DNA of 64,000 nucleotides, taken from NCBI RefSeq assembly GCF_000013025.1, contig NC_008358.1:1922001-1986000 (forward strand), written 5' to 3'. Position numbers and translations under genes: made by a program. This DNA is from Hyphomonas neptunium ATCC 15444. Lineage in GTDB: Bacteria; Pseudomonadota; Alphaproteobacteria; Caulobacterales; Hyphomonadaceae. Each line of letters opens with the position of its first letter. The stretch's first letter is position 1. A model generated the notes under the pieces. The model did no database searches and was not told the DNA's origin. It saw nothing but the letters and a program-made list of their open reading frames with translations. Shown here one piece after another: positions 27,001 through 35,559 of this stretch.

Positions 27001-27532
27001 GGTCCTTTGCCGCCTGCCACAACGCCTTTGCGTCCCGGTCCTCCATCTCGGCAAAGCCGGGCACCACCCCGGCCTCCAATGGAAACCGCCTCAGGATACG
27101 CGCGCAGAACGCATGGATCGTCTCGATCCTCAGCCCGCCCGGCGTCTCCAGCGCGCGCGCAAACAGCCGCCGCGCATCGCGCAGGTCTTCCCTGGAATAT
27201 TTCTCCGGCGCCCGCCCCTCCAGTTTCGACAAGGCTTCGCGCAGCTTGTCATCTTCCTTCACGGCCCAATCGCCCAGTGTCCGGAAAAGCCGGGTCAACA
27301 TCTCGTTGGCCGCCGCGCGCGTATATGTAATGCAGAGAATGGAGTCTGGGTCTGCCCCCGGCCGCCCGTCCTCGCGCCGCAACAGCAGCCGCGCCACCCG
27401 GTCGATCAGAACCTTTGTCTTCCCGCTGCCAGCATTCGCCGTGGCGTAAGCCGACACATCCGGATTGGCCGCATCCGCCTGCGCCCGAATGGCCGCAGCA
27501 AAGGCGTCTCCTTCCGCCGTCTGATCACTCAT
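24026..27532 (-). CDS. addA: AddA helicase-nuclease (double-strand break repair)
   Basis: AddA is the ATP-driven UvrD-type helicase and 3'-strand nuclease subunit of AddAB, which processes double-strand ends for RecA. The 1168-residue protein has the Walker A 'ATANAGSGKTKVLIDRVARL', the motif II region 'LLDEAQDTSPDQWDLIRAL', motif 'MTVHGAKGLQAPIVILPD', and a C-terminal PD-(D/E)xK nuclease with 'GRVDRLVVTPERVWVIDFKT'. The ATG at 27532 overlaps the addB end by eight bases, indicating coupling. Confidence 0.95.
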   Translation of the reverse strand: MSDQTAEGDAFAAAIRAQADAANPDVSAYATANAGSGKTKVLIDRVARLLLRREDGRPGADPDSILCITYTRAAANEMLTRLFRTLGDWAVKEDDKLREALSKLEGRAPEKYSREDLRDARRLFARALETPGGLRIETIHAFCARILRRFPLEAGVVPGFAEMEDRDAKALWQAAKDRAILEAAQSAPDELALIAREAMNEGAASALDALKGSGAAVLRFAERHDFVFERMMEALRADLGAPVESPAEILAAAMGDRLPRDVIREAMLALLKGTATDQGRAEVLEKVLNAETPEAIWAAYAPFFLTDKGEFRKQNPYTKTPGQLCPLLPEYFQIKDGEGRETARVRELVEVLQRAKAFARTAALIRIGLPALEAYRDEKARRGALDFDDLIQKTRALLEADGMASWVLYKLDGSISHVLLDEAQDTSPDQWDLIRALTHEFGSGEGRDYSQDPRTMFIVGDEKQSIYSFQGAEPERLLTETRRLEERMAGAAGVEMLMSFRSVPEVLTYVDTVWNNSPPIDVGIGGMPPRTADNTLHTARRWNEHGAVEIWPIDPKIADDETDAWARPVDVVRATSPKAKLATSVARAVRRMIDRGETVWDGKAQRATRPEDVLILVSKRQGGLFDSLINALKAEGLPVAGADRLILTDFIGVQDCLNLMRFATLDLRDLTLAEILRGPFCGLVDDDQYLFSLASRRAKGETLWSRVKASDDPDVQQAARFLQGLFDRAHLPPYEFLSHVLDRVGEGGQTGWEQLNARLGMPARDPIEALLSRALSHDSAGPSSLQSFVASMEAENVEIKRDLAEAGREVRVMTVHGAKGLQAPIVILPDTTFKPKASAPSVLESANAVVWSPRKDTDAEASKRARAIAEAKAREEHRRLLYVALTRAQDRLIIAGHWQGQAGEDKTGYEKDSWYALCDAAMDLLPFEETDQGRRYGKVTTVAEADTDSSLGVGGLPEWALRPAPIDPVARKLSAPTSLLGPKTRIVAPFDAAREERLKRGRAIHALLQYLPELPEDGREAAADAYLSRDADLTDGQRAEMKAAALGVMRDPALGAIFQPGGRAEAAIIGKSKDLPEGTVINGRVDRLVVTPERVWVIDFKTDQPAPDRPEDVADTYVAQMAAYWAVLKTAFPEREVVAALCWTDGPRLMRLPEAQLLAVLTSARGMV

Positions 27533-30500
27533 CGCCGCCATCTCCGCCAGCCGTATCGCGGTTCCATTCCGCCCGCCGCGCCAGCAGGTTGTAGCCGTAA
27601 TCATACTTCACGAATTGCACACGCGGCGCCGACGCAAACACCGCCTCCGGATCACGGTAGGCCGCAACCAGCCTCACATATCCATCGGCCGCCGCCGCTA
27701 TCAGCTCCTCCAGCGTCTTCGGGCTGTTCTTGCTCTCGGCAATCCGGCGCGCTTCCGGCCGGCCACGAATGGCAACATATTCCAGCGCGGCCACAGGCGC
27801 GGCCCGTACATTCTTGAACCCGCCCTTGGAGGCTATGATCGCCTGCAACGGCATCTGCTGATCATAGCCGGCATCAATCGCCTTGTCCGTTGGCGGCTGC
27901 CCGGTCTTGAAGTCAACGATCACCAGTTCGCCAGTGGCCGTGCGTTCGATCCTGTCTGCGGTGGCGGAAAGCTCAAACGGGTGCCCGGCAATCTCGACGC
28001 TGATTTCCCCGCGCACCTCGCGCACAAACTTGCCGCCGATGTCCCGGCTGGCCCGCCACTCCAGATACCAGTCAGCCACATCCTGCCAGATCGCCAACCG
28101 TCCGGCCCAGGAAGACTCCGGCTCGCCCGTGCGCGCGAGTTCTACCCGGATCAGCTCCAGCAAGCTGCCGGCATCCTTGGCCACGCCCTCTTTCTCAAAC
28201 GCGTCCAGCGCGGCATGGATCGCCGTGCCGCGCAGATTGCTGGCCAGCGGCGCGCCGAGCACATCCACCTGCCGCAGGCCCAGAACGGATTCCGCCCAGA
28301 TCGAATAGGGATCGCGTTGCAGCCGGTCCACACGCGTCACCGAAAGCCGGGTGGGCCATTCTGCCGGCGTCCGCTTGCGGGGCGTTGGCTCTGCCGAAAA
28401 ATCAGCCGGTAAAGTCCCCACGCCCCGCGTCTGCAACGCGCTTACCCAATCAAGCAGAGCGCCTGTTTCTCCCTTGAGAAGCTCTGCGGTGCGATCACCA
28501 AAGGCGCCCTCAGCCAGCGTGCGCAAACGCCAGACCCAGCGCGATTCGACCGACGGACTATCATCGCGCCGCGCCGCAGACAGCATCACCACATGCGGCG
28601 CCGCCGCCAGTTGGGCAAAGTCATGCGCCGACAGCCCCATCCGCTCCTCAGGATCGTTGAGACCCAGCGGAGCGCGAAAGCGACGCGGCAGGAATGCATC
28701 GGCAGGCGGTTTCTCCGGCCAGACATCCTCATTCAAACCAGCCAAAATCAACCGGTCCGCAGACTGAAGGCGCGCCTCGAGCGGCCCCCAGATGGAAAGC
28801 CTTGGATGCTCCGGCTCGCCAGTCTGAACAGGCAGGTTGGACGATTCTGCATCTACCAGATCTGCAAAGGCTTCAGGGCTCATCTCGCCCAGAAACGGCC
28901 CAAGCTCAGCCAGCCGTTGCAACAGGTTGGATGCGCCTGCGCCGTCTTCTCCTGCCCAGGGCATCGGCGTTTCGCTGATCGCGCCAGCCAGGTCCGCCAC
29001 ACGTTTGGCGGCGGCGTCCGCCGTCACACCATCGAGAATAGAAAAGTCCGCGCCGCTCTCCTCCATGATTTCCGAAAGGCGCTGCACGAGCAGGATCGCT
29101 TCATCCTGATCTTCCCGCTTGAAAGGCGAATGCGGCTCCAGCTTGTGCCGGATATCAATGCTGTGCGCCAGATCGTCCAAGCTTTTCCAACGCCTAGGGC
29201 CGCGCAAAAAGTAGAGATCAAGCAGACCCGAATCCATCTTTTTACGGACGAAAGGATGCTTCAATACCGCCGCCAGAACCGCTGGCTCTCCGGGATCTGC
29301 TGCCCATCGCGCACACAGGCCAATCAGGCTCCCTGCCTGCGTCCGGCCCAAAGGCACCGGCGCCGACGGGGGCACATGAATGCCCCAACGCCCCAGCAGC
29401 GCTGAGACGCGCCGCGCCAGACCAGCGTCTGGAGTGACCAGCGCCGCCGTCTGCCCCTCCCGCTCCAGAGTCTCGCGCATCAGAAGCGCGGCCGCTTCGG
29501 CTTCTGCCGCTTCGTTGGGCGTATTTGCGATACTCAGGCCCGTCAGGCCATCGCGTACAAATTCTTCAATCGGCTGGTTGCTCGCCGCGGCCAGTTCTTC
29601 CAGCGTCGCCCGCCAGTCGGCTGTTTCTTCTGCGGGCGCCAGCGCTTCATGGATCAGCCGCACGCGGGCGCGCGCCGGGCCATCTTCGCTGATCCCCGGC
29701 CACGGCGCCACGCTTTCGGGGGCCCGCCCCAACGCTCTCAGGGTCCGGATCAACGTGTTCTGCGGGTGTCCCGGCGCCTTGATAACGGACTCCCACTGTT
29801 TGTCGTTCAGCAGCGTATCCAACCCCGGCAGAACGATCAGCCCCTGCGGCAGGTCCAGCACCGCCCGCATCAGGATGCGTCCCGGCGGCGTCGCGCCGGT
29901 GGACCCCGCAATAATCACCGGCCCGGCAGGCGGCGCGTCCCGCCAATGATCGGCCAACGCCCGCGCCGCGCGCAGCCGTTCCTTATACGGATCAGACGCG
30001 CGATGCTCCGCCAGCCATTCCGGCCACAGCTCGGTAACAATCTTCAGAAAATCTGCCGACCGGCTCCAATGCGCCGCCATATCCCCGAGGCTCAGCGTCT
30101 CCAGCTTGCTCCAGTCCGCATTCTCGCTCATCGCCGCCTGTTCCAGCAGACGGCCTAGCTCGCGTGCCGCAGACAATGCAGAGGCCGGTGGCAGCTCCGT
30201 GCCCATGGCGTTCTGATAATAATGGCGCACCAGGGTCGCCAGCACGCCGAGCTGCTTGGCGCCAGATAGGGGCGGCGCCGCGCCGGACAGCGCCTGCTCC
30301 GCAATCGGCGGGGGCTCCCCGCTGTCGAGATCCCCCAGCGCCCGAATGTCCGGCGGCAGGATCGTCTGTTCCCCGGCCGCATCATACAGCGCCAGAGACA
30401 GGGCGCGCGCAGACCGGCGGTTGGGAACATAAATGATGGCATCCGCCAACGCGTCAGGCTTCGTTGCCAGAGATGTCTCGGCTGCCAGCGCGCGCGCCAG

Positions 30501-30578
30501 CTCCTTCACAAAGGCTGTGCCCGGCGCAATCGTCCGGATGCGCGGCGCATCCGGCCCGAACAGCGCATCAGCCGCCAT
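27525..30578 (-). CDS. addB: AddB subunit of the double-strand break repair helicase-nuclease
   Basis: AddB has 1017 residues and is the partner of AddA. The N-terminal helicase-like fold lacks a clear Walker A, as is usual in alphaproteobacterial AddB. The C-terminal nuclease domain shows 'TGELVIVDFKTGQPPTDKAI' followed by 'YDQQMPLQAII', matching the PD-(D/E)xK core and QxxxY-like motif. The start at 30578 ('MAADALFGPDAPRI') overlaps the end of the nucleotidyltransferase gene by 11 bases. Together with addA it forms part of a five-gene overlapping unit. Confidence 0.93.
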   Translation of the reverse strand: MAADALFGPDAPRIRTIAPGTAFVKELARALAAETSLATKPDALADAIIYVPNRRSARALSLALYDAAGEQTILPPDIRALGDLDSGEPPPIAEQALSGAAPPLSGAKQLGVLATLVRHYYQNAMGTELPPASALSAARELGRLLEQAAMSENADWSKLETLSLGDMAAHWSRSADFLKIVTELWPEWLAEHRASDPYKERLRAARALADHWRDAPPAGPVIIAGSTGATPPGRILMRAVLDLPQGLIVLPGLDTLLNDKQWESVIKAPGHPQNTLIRTLRALGRAPESVAPWPGISEDGPARARVRLIHEALAPAEETADWRATLEELAAASNQPIEEFVRDGLTGLSIANTPNEAAEAEAAALLMRETLEREGQTAALVTPDAGLARRVSALLGRWGIHVPPSAPVPLGRTQAGSLIGLCARWAADPGEPAVLAAVLKHPFVRKKMDSGLLDLYFLRGPRRWKSLDDLAHSIDIRHKLEPHSPFKREDQDEAILLVQRLSEIMEESGADFSILDGVTADAAAKRVADLAGAISETPMPWAGEDGAGASNLLQRLAELGPFLGEMSPEAFADLVDAESSNLPVQTGEPEHPRLSIWGPLEARLQSADRLILAGLNEDVWPEKPPADAFLPRRFRAPLGLNDPEERMGLSAHDFAQLAAAPHVVMLSAARRDDSPSVESRWVWRLRTLAEGAFGDRTAELLKGETGALLDWVSALQTRGVGTLPADFSAEPTPRKRTPAEWPTRLSVTRVDRLQRDPYSIWAESVLGLRQVDVLGAPLASNLRGTAIHAALDAFEKEGVAKDAGSLLELIRVELARTGEPESSWAGRLAIWQDVADWYLEWRASRDIGGKFVREVRGEISVEIAGHPFELSATADRIERTATGELVIVDFKTGQPPTDKAIDAGYDQQMPLQAIIASKGGFKNVRAAPVAALEYVAIRGRPEARRIAESKNSPKTLEELIAAAADGYVRLVAAYRDPEAVFASAPRVQFVKYDYGYNLLARRAEWNRDTAGGDGGDE

Positions 30579-31293
30579 GACAGGCCACCCACATCTCCGC
30601 ATCCTTCAGGGCCTGCGGATCGCCCACATGAAGCCAGAAGGAATCGAGCGCCAGCCCGCGTGCCCGCCCTTGCGGTATCAGTTCATCCCACACCTTCACC
30701 GCCGAAAACCGCTCCACCGGCCGCCCGTCATAAACCTGAGGCTTCATGATCCGCACGCCGGCATACGCCCAGGGCGCAGACGCCGCCTCGCCCCGCCGCT
30801 TGAGGCGGCCATCGGCCTCCATGAAGAAGTCGCCCGGCCCATCAAAGCCCAGCGCGCGGCCAGTGTCGGCCACCAGCAGCCGCTCATCCTCCTGCGCCGG
30901 GTCAAAGGCCTCTGCCAATGCCAGAAGCGGGTCCGCCGTCTCGGGAGACCAGAACGCGTCGGTGTTCAGCACGAACACGGGATCGTCGCCAAGCAACCCC
31001 CTCGCTTTCGCCAGGCCCCCACCCGTCTCCAGAACTTCTCCCCGCTCATCGGAAACGATCACCTCAAAGTCCGTCAGCCCCTTCAGGTAGTCCTCAATCT
31101 GCTCAGGCAGGTAATGCACGTTCACGATGATGCGGCGAACGCCTGCCGCCTTCAGCGGCTCGATCACCCGGTCAATCAGCCTGCGCCCGCGCACCGCAAT
31201 CAGCGGCTTGGGGCAAGCATCCGTGAGCGGCCGCATCCTCGTGCCCAGACCAGCGGCCAGCACCATCGCCGTATGCGGAACCGGAACACTCAT
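30568..31293 (-). CDS. murU: N-acetylmuramate 1-phosphate uridylyltransferase (MurU-like nucleotidyltransferase)
   Basis: This is a 241-residue sugar-phosphate nucleotidyltransferase with the signature 'LAAGLGTRMRPLTDACPKPL' and the metal-binding Asp in 'FVLNTDAFW'. In Pseudomonas and Caulobacter, MurU converts MurNAc-1-phosphate to UDP-MurNAc in peptidoglycan recycling, bypassing MurA. Assignment as MurU rests on the four-base overlap with the amgK-like kinase gene. Without that context a mannose-1-phosphate guanylyltransferase could not be excluded. Confidence 0.85.
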   Translation of the reverse strand: MSVPVPHTAMVLAAGLGTRMRPLTDACPKPLIAVRGRRLIDRVIEPLKAAGVRRIIVNVHYLPEQIEDYLKGLTDFEVIVSDERGEVLETGGGLAKARGLLGDDPVFVLNTDAFWSPETADPLLALAEAFDPAQEDERLLVADTGRALGFDGPGDFFMEADGRLKRRGEAASAPWAYAGVRIMKPQVYDGRPVERFSAVKVWDELIPQGRARGLALDSFWLHVGDPQALKDAEMWVACHGG

Positions 31294-32390
31294 GACTTGG
31301 CCTCAAAGACGAAAGGGGTCTGCTCGCGAACAAACGCCCGCATGCCGGCAAGCGACGGATGGGCGAGATTGCGGGCAAGAATGGAAAGCTGCCGGGGCTG
31401 GAATTCGCCATAGCGAGGTTTGTGGTCGCGGTGCTGAAGGCGGGAGAACACCCCGGCAATCCGTAGGGCGTTAAGAGCGCCGATCACGGCCAGCCGTTCG
31501 TCAAAATCTGTCCGGTTTTGTCCCGTTTTGTCCAGAAATGTCCCGATCGCGTCCTCGGATGCCGCGTGCGTGACCGCTCTGCGCGCGTCCTGGGTCAGCA
31601 TTGCCATGTCCCAGGCATCCCATCCGCGCACCGCGTCCTGAAAATCCAGAAGCCCCACTCGCCCGCCAGGCAGCCAGAGAAGGTTCTCGGCATGATAGTC
31701 CCGCAGCGTGAAAGTCCTCGGAAAAGAAACGGCTTTTTCGATGAGGGCATCCCGCTCGCCTTCCCAGCGCGCGCGCGCCGCGCCGGTCAACTTCGTTCCA
31801 CCCACTTCCAGCGGCAACCAGTCGGCATAAAGGTCCGCATTCGCCCCGAGCGCTACCGCGTCAAAGTCGAGGATCGGCCACTGAATGCCAGAATTATCAA
31901 GCAGTTGAGGTACAGGCGCGGCGTGGAGAACCGCAAGCGTCTCCGCCGCCGCACGGTAAAGCGCCCGTTCGTCGGCTTCTCCCCGCTCTATAACTCGCGC
32001 AAACTCAAGACCATCCCCAAAATCCTCAATCAATGCAAAGCCTTGCGTCGCATCGAAGGCGTACACTTCCGGCGCATTGAGCCCCAGGCTGCGCAGATGC
32101 CCGGCGATCAGCGCAAACGCCTCCACCCGCGACGCCGCCAGCCGCGTCATCGCATTCCAGCCCATCTGCTCCCGCAACGCCCGGTCAGCGCCGGGCGGAC
32201 AGGGATCATCCTCCACCCGCGGCGCGTCCATCAGCAACGCCGTCACCCCATCTTCCCTGTGGAGTCGGATATACCGGCGGGTCGAAGCATCCTGGCTGAG
32301 GGGTTTGCGAATGGCCCGGTCCCATCCATCGCCCGCGCTGGCGAGGAACCGGTCTATCTCAAGCGTGCGCGAGTCAGTGGCTGAATCCAT
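31290..32390 (-). CDS. amgK: Anomeric amino-sugar kinase AmgK (aminoglycoside-phosphotransferase fold)
   Basis: The product has 366 residues and an APH-type kinase fold: 'DASTRRYIRLHREDG' at the nucleotide end, the catalytic loop 'LRDYHAENLLWLPGG' with Asp and Asn, and the metal-binding 'GLLDFQDAVRGWDAWD'. AmgK phosphorylates MurNAc (and GlcNAc) at the anomeric carbon for MurU. Residues about 283-294 ('FLDKTGQNRTDF') are encoded by a 10-base-period repeat array (31509-31543) resembling one in priA. It overlaps tsaE by 17 bases and murU by four. Confidence 0.85.
   Translation of the reverse strand: MDSATDSRTLEIDRFLASAGDGWDRAIRKPLSQDASTRRYIRLHREDGVTALLMDAPRVEDDPCPPGADRALREQMGWNAMTRLAASRVEAFALIAGHLRSLGLNAPEVYAFDATQGFALIEDFGDGLEFARVIERGEADERALYRAAAETLAVLHAAPVPQLLDNSGIQWPILDFDAVALGANADLYADWLPLEVGGTKLTGAARARWEGERDALIEKAVSFPRTFTLRDYHAENLLWLPGGRVGLLDFQDAVRGWDAWDMAMLTQDARRAVTHAASEDAIGTFLDKTGQNRTDFDERLAVIGALNALRIAGVFSRLQHRDHKPRYGEFQPRQLSILARNLAHPSLAGMRAFVREQTPFVFEAKS
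31509..31543 (+). repeat. Four-unit TGTCC array, 10-base period, inside amgK
   Basis: TGTCC occurs at 31509, 31519, 31529 and 31539, exactly ten bases apart, with five-base spacers rich in T on the plus strand. A 36-base stretch agrees at 30 positions with the priA array read on its coding strand, including the shared 14 bases TTTGTCCAGAAATG. The period is not a multiple of three, so codon use cannot explain it. Confidence 0.75.
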
Positions 32391-32829
32391 GCAGCCGTTC
32401 CTGCCAGCCTTCGCCCTTGGGTTCCAGTCTCACGCATCGCTGATCCCCGTGAATTTCAAGCAACACGTCCAGCCGCACCTGCGGCAGATGTCGCCCGGCA
32501 TGTTCGGGCCACTCTACCAGCGCAACCCCTTCAACCGTTTCGTCCCAACCGAGTTCCTCCACCCCTTCGGGGTCTTCCAGCCGATAGAGATCGAAATGCC
32601 AAAGCGGAAAGTCTGGTCCGTCATACACCTGCACCAAAGTGTAAGTCGGGCTGGGCACCTCTTCCTGGCCGCCTAGAAGTGCCTGAATAATCCCCCGCGT
32701 GAGGGTCGTCTTGCCGGCGCCAAGGTCGCCATGCAGCGCCACAAAGTCTCCCACCCGCAGGATTCCTGCGATCGATTTGCCAAGCGACAGCGTGGCATCT
32801 TCATCCTCAAGCACAAAAGAGTCGGTCAT
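32374..32829 (-). CDS. tsaE: tRNA N6-threonylcarbamoyladenosine biosynthesis ATPase TsaE
   Basis: TsaE is the ATPase that supports the TsaBD complex in making the universal t6A modification at tRNA position 37. The product has 151 residues from the ATG at 32829, which has AGGAAGAGG upstream. It has the Walker A 'LHGDLGAGKTTLTRGI', the conserved 'VPSPTYTLVQVYDG' and 'LWHFDLYRL', and 'VALVEWPEHAG'. It begins the overlapping minus-strand unit tsaE-amgK-murU-addB-addA. Confidence 0.96.
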   Translation of the reverse strand: MTDSFVLEDEDATLSLGKSIAGILRVGDFVALHGDLGAGKTTLTRGIIQALLGGQEEVPSPTYTLVQVYDGPDFPLWHFDLYRLEDPEGVEELGWDETVEGVALVEWPEHAGRHLPQVRLDVLLEIHGDQRCVRLEPKGEGWQERLHGFSH

Positions 32830-32985
32830 ACCTCTTCCTAGCCTTGCGCTGACCTTGCGCAACCTCGGTTTAACCTCAGTATGTGACGGAGTGACCCTGC
32901 TTGCACTGCTTGCGGGCTGCGCTAGAAGTGCTTAGAACCAGACAAAAGTTGACGCTTGCGTCATAAATCATATCAAGGGGGCGTC

Positions 32986-34230
32986 GTGGACCTTTCGGGC
33001 GCAAAACGGATTGTAATTGTCGGCGCTGGCCAGGCGGCTGCGCAGGCTGTTCAATCCTTGCGCCTGGGTGGTTATGCTGGCGAGCTCACAATCGTCGGTG
33101 AAGAGACGGCGCTTCCCTATCAGCGTCCCCCACTCTCGAAGGCTTACATGAAGGGCGAGATGGCGGAGGAGCGCCTCTATTTCCGCCCCGCGGCCTGGTA
33201 CGAAGACAACAAGATCGAAGTGATGCTGGGCTCCCGCGTCACCTCCATTGATCGCGCCGCGCGCGTCGCCCATCTCGAACATGGCGCCGAACTGCCTTAC
33301 GACGCGCTGGTCATCGCCACAGGTTCCCGCCCCCGCACGCTTCCCTGCCAGGGCGCTGATTTGACCGGCGTTCACGATCTGCGCAGCCTGTCGGATGTCG
33401 AACGCATCCGCCCGCAAATGGTCGAAGGCCGCCGCATGGTCATAATCGGCGCCGGCTATATCGGCCTTGAAGCGGCAGCTGTCGCACGCACCATGGGTCT
33501 GGATGTCACTGTTCTGGAAATGGCACCGCGCGTTCTGGCGCGCGTTACAAGCCCTGTAATGAGCGAATTCTACGCCGCCGAGCACATCGCCAAAGGCGTC
33601 AAGATCCTCACCAGCACGGCCCTGTCGCATCTCGAAGGCAAGGACGGCCATATCAACGCCGCCGCGCTGGCCGATGGCACGAAGCTCCCGGCCGACATCG
33701 TCCTCGTCGGCATCGGCATCCTGCCCAATGAAGAGCTTGCAAAAGACGCCGGCATCGCCTGTTCCAACGGCATCCTGACCGACCGGGACGGCCGCACATC
33801 CGACCCGCACGTGTTTGCGGCCGGTGACTGCGCCAGCCGTCCGCTGGTTCACTATGGCCGTACAGGGCGCCTCGAAAGCGTCCACAACGCCATCGAGCAG
33901 GGCAAGCTCGTCGCCGCTGCCATTCTTGGACAAAATCGGCCGGCAGAGGACTGCCCCTGGTTCTGGTCGGACCAATATGACCTCAAACTCCAGATCGCCG
34001 GACTCAGTACGGACTATGACACGATCGTCCTGCGCGGCGATCCTGAGGACCGCAAGTTTGCCGCTTTCTATCTGCGCAATGGCACCCTGATCGCCGTTGA
34101 CGCCGTCAACAGCCCGCCAGAGTTCCTGGCATCCAAGAAACTCATCATGACAGGCGCAAAAATTGCCCCTGAAGTGCTCAGCGACACCTCAATCCCAATG
34201 AAAGACATCGCCGCAAAAGCTGCGGCCTGA
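32986..34230 (+). CDS. NAD(P)H:ferredoxin reductase (FAD-dependent, putidaredoxin reductase type)
   Basis: This 414-residue flavoprotein has an FAD-binding motif '[20 protein letters not shown]' and an NAD-binding motif '[20 protein letters not shown]'. An FAD-phosphate motif '[18 protein letters not shown]' and a C-terminal reductase domain complete it. The GTG at 32986 is preferred because AAGGGGG lies just before it; an upstream TTG at 32956 would add ten residues without a good site. A [2Fe-2S] ferredoxin gene follows 17 bases later, so the two form an electron-transfer chain, usually for a cytochrome P450 or Rieske oxygenase. Neither oxygenase is in this window. Confidence 0.9.
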   Translation: MDLSGAKRIVIVGAGQAAAQAVQSLRLGGYAGELTIVGEETALPYQRPPLSKAYMKGEMAEERLYFRPAAWYEDNKIEVMLGSRVTSIDRAARVAHLEHGAELPYDALVIATGSRPRTLPCQGADLTGVHDLRSLSDVERIRPQMVEGRRMVIIGAGYIGLEAAAVARTMGLDVTVLEMAPRVLARVTSPVMSEFYAAEHIAKGVKILTSTALSHLEGKDGHINAAALADGTKLPADIVLVGIGILPNEELAKDAGIACSNGILTDRDGRTSDPHVFAAGDCASRPLVHYGRTGRLESVHNAIEQGKLVAAAILGQNRPAEDCPWFWSDQYDLKLQIAGLSTDYDTIVLRGDPEDRKFAAFYLRNGTLIAVDAVNSPPEFLASKKLIMTGAKIAPEVLSDTSIPMKDIAAKAAA

Positions 34231-34247
34231 AGGAGACGGAAATCCAC

Positions 34248-34568
34248 ATGGCAAAGATCACCTATGTTTCGCATGACGGCACCGAACGCACGGTGGAAGC
34301 GAAGAACGGCGAATCTGTAATGGAAGCGGCGATCAAGAATTCCATCCCCGGAATCGACGCTGACTGCGGCGGCGCCTGCGCCTGCGCCACCTGCCATGTC
34401 TATGTGGACGAGGCATTCCTCGACAAAGCCGGCACCCAGGAAGAGATGGAAAAGTCGATGCTCGACTTTGCCGAGAATGTGAAACCCAACTCGCGCCTCT
34501 CCTGCCAGATCAAGGTCAGCGATGCTCTTGATGGCCTGCGCGTCTCCACCCCGGAAAGCCAGCACTAA
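34248..34568 (+). CDS. [2Fe-2S] ferredoxin, adrenodoxin/putidaredoxin type
   Basis: This 106-residue electron carrier has the cluster-binding pattern C-x5-C-x2-C ... C: '[16 protein letters not shown]' and a distal Cys in '[16 protein letters not shown]'. This is the vertebrate-type/adrenodoxin arrangement. GGAGACGG precedes the ATG. It is translated after the reductase gene and followed by a strong terminator, so the two genes form an isolated unit. Confidence 0.94.
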   Translation: MAKITYVSHDGTERTVEAKNGESVMEAAIKNSIPGIDADCGGACACATCHVYVDEAFLDKAGTQEEMEKSMLDFAENVKPNSRLSCQIKVSDALDGLRVSTPESQH

Positions 34569-34590
34569 GGCTTGTCTGCCAAATCATTTC

Positions 34591-34619
34591 ACGCCCCGGC
34601 CTGCCAGCCGGGGCGTTTT
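34591..34619 (+). terminator. Rho-independent terminator after the ferredoxin gene
   Basis: Arms ACGCCCCGGC and GCCGGGGCGT pair perfectly around the loop CTGCCA, and a short T run follows. Confidence 0.88.
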
Positions 34620-34702
34620 CATATGACGCAACGAAACCACTTGGTTCTTTTTCAGAACTGTGGTGCGTTTGGGTTCCACCCGCCCCTCCCAGGAGCCAAA
34701 CA

Positions 34703-35488
34703 ATGAACTATACCGACCTTCTGGCCTCCATCGCCGACGCCGGCCCCAATGCGCGAACAATGCTTGTCCCGGAAACCTGGATGCAGGGGCGCACCGCCTA
34801 TGGCGGTTTGACCGCAGCGCTGTGTCTGGAAGCCGCCCGCCCGCTCGCGCCGGGTCTGCCGGTGCGGGCTGTCCAAGTTGCGTTCGTCGGCCCCGTAAAT
34901 GGCGCGGTTACTTGTAAGGCTGAAGTGCTGCGGCAGGGCAAGAATACGGTGTTCGTTTCTGTGCGGATGACCGGAGACGATGGCGTCCTGGCCGACTGCA
35001 TCATGACGTTTGGCGCCTCACGCCAATCCTCATTGAACTTTGCAGACCTCCCGGCGCCAGACGTTCCAAACCCCGAAGACGTCAAACCCTATTTCCGCAA
35101 TCATCAGGGCCCCGCCTTCGCCCAGAACTTCGATCTGCTGATCGCCGGCGGCGCCCTTCCCTTGTCCGGCGCTGAGAAGGCTGATGTATCCATCTGGATG
35201 CGCCACAAGGATACCGCCACGCCGATGGACGCTGTGTCCTTGCTCGCCCTCGCGGATGCACCCCCACCCGCCGCCATGACCATGTTCAAGGAACCCGGCC
35301 GCATCAGCTCCATGACATGGATGGCCGAATTCCTCACCGAAGACATTGAAACCGAAGATCGCTGGTTTTTGGCACGGCATGTCGCCCAAACCGCACGGAA
35401 TGGCTACTCCAGTCAGGAAATGCTGCTTTGGAACAAGGCGCGCCAGCCAATCATGGTGGGCCGTCAAACCATCGCGCTGTTCATTTGA
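34703..35488 (+). CDS. Acyl-CoA thioesterase family protein (double hotdog)
   Basis: This 261-residue protein has two hotdog halves: the first about residues 15-105 with 'WMQGRTAYGGLTAALCLEAA' and 'VQVAFVGPVNGAVTCKAEVL', the second about 130-260 with 'ISSMTWMAEFL' and 'YSSQEMLLWNKARQPIMVG'. This is the TesB-like 4HBT_3 architecture that hydrolyses acyl-CoA thioesters. The chain-length specificity cannot be read from the sequence. AGGAG lies upstream of the ATG. It stands alone and converges on the ATP synthase operon. Confidence 0.85.
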   Translation: MNYTDLLASIADAGPNARTMLVPETWMQGRTAYGGLTAALCLEAARPLAPGLPVRAVQVAFVGPVNGAVTCKAEVLRQGKNTVFVSVRMTGDDGVLADCIMTFGASRQSSLNFADLPAPDVPNPEDVKPYFRNHQGPAFAQNFDLLIAGGALPLSGAEKADVSIWMRHKDTATPMDAVSLLALADAPPPAAMTMFKEPGRISSMTWMAEFLTEDIETEDRWFLARHVAQTARNGYSSQEMLLWNKARQPIMVGRQTIALFI

Positions 35489-35507
35489 GCACGATGTCAG
35501 CGCCAAC

Positions 35508-35541
35508 AAAAAAGCCCCGGCTCAACGGCCGGGGCTTTTTT
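35508..35541. terminator. Bidirectional rho-independent terminator
   Basis: AAAAAAGCCCCGGC and GCCGGGGCTTTTTT form a perfect stem with a six-base loop. It sits between the convergent thioesterase gene and atpC and can end both transcripts. Confidence 0.93.
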
Positions 35542-35559
35542 CGTTCTGCCGCTTGCTGA

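Noticed and set aside
26216..27817. Plus-strand open frame of 533 codons opposite addA/addB
   Set aside because: It is Arg/Pro/His-rich with no domain and is fully covered by the well-supported addAB genes.
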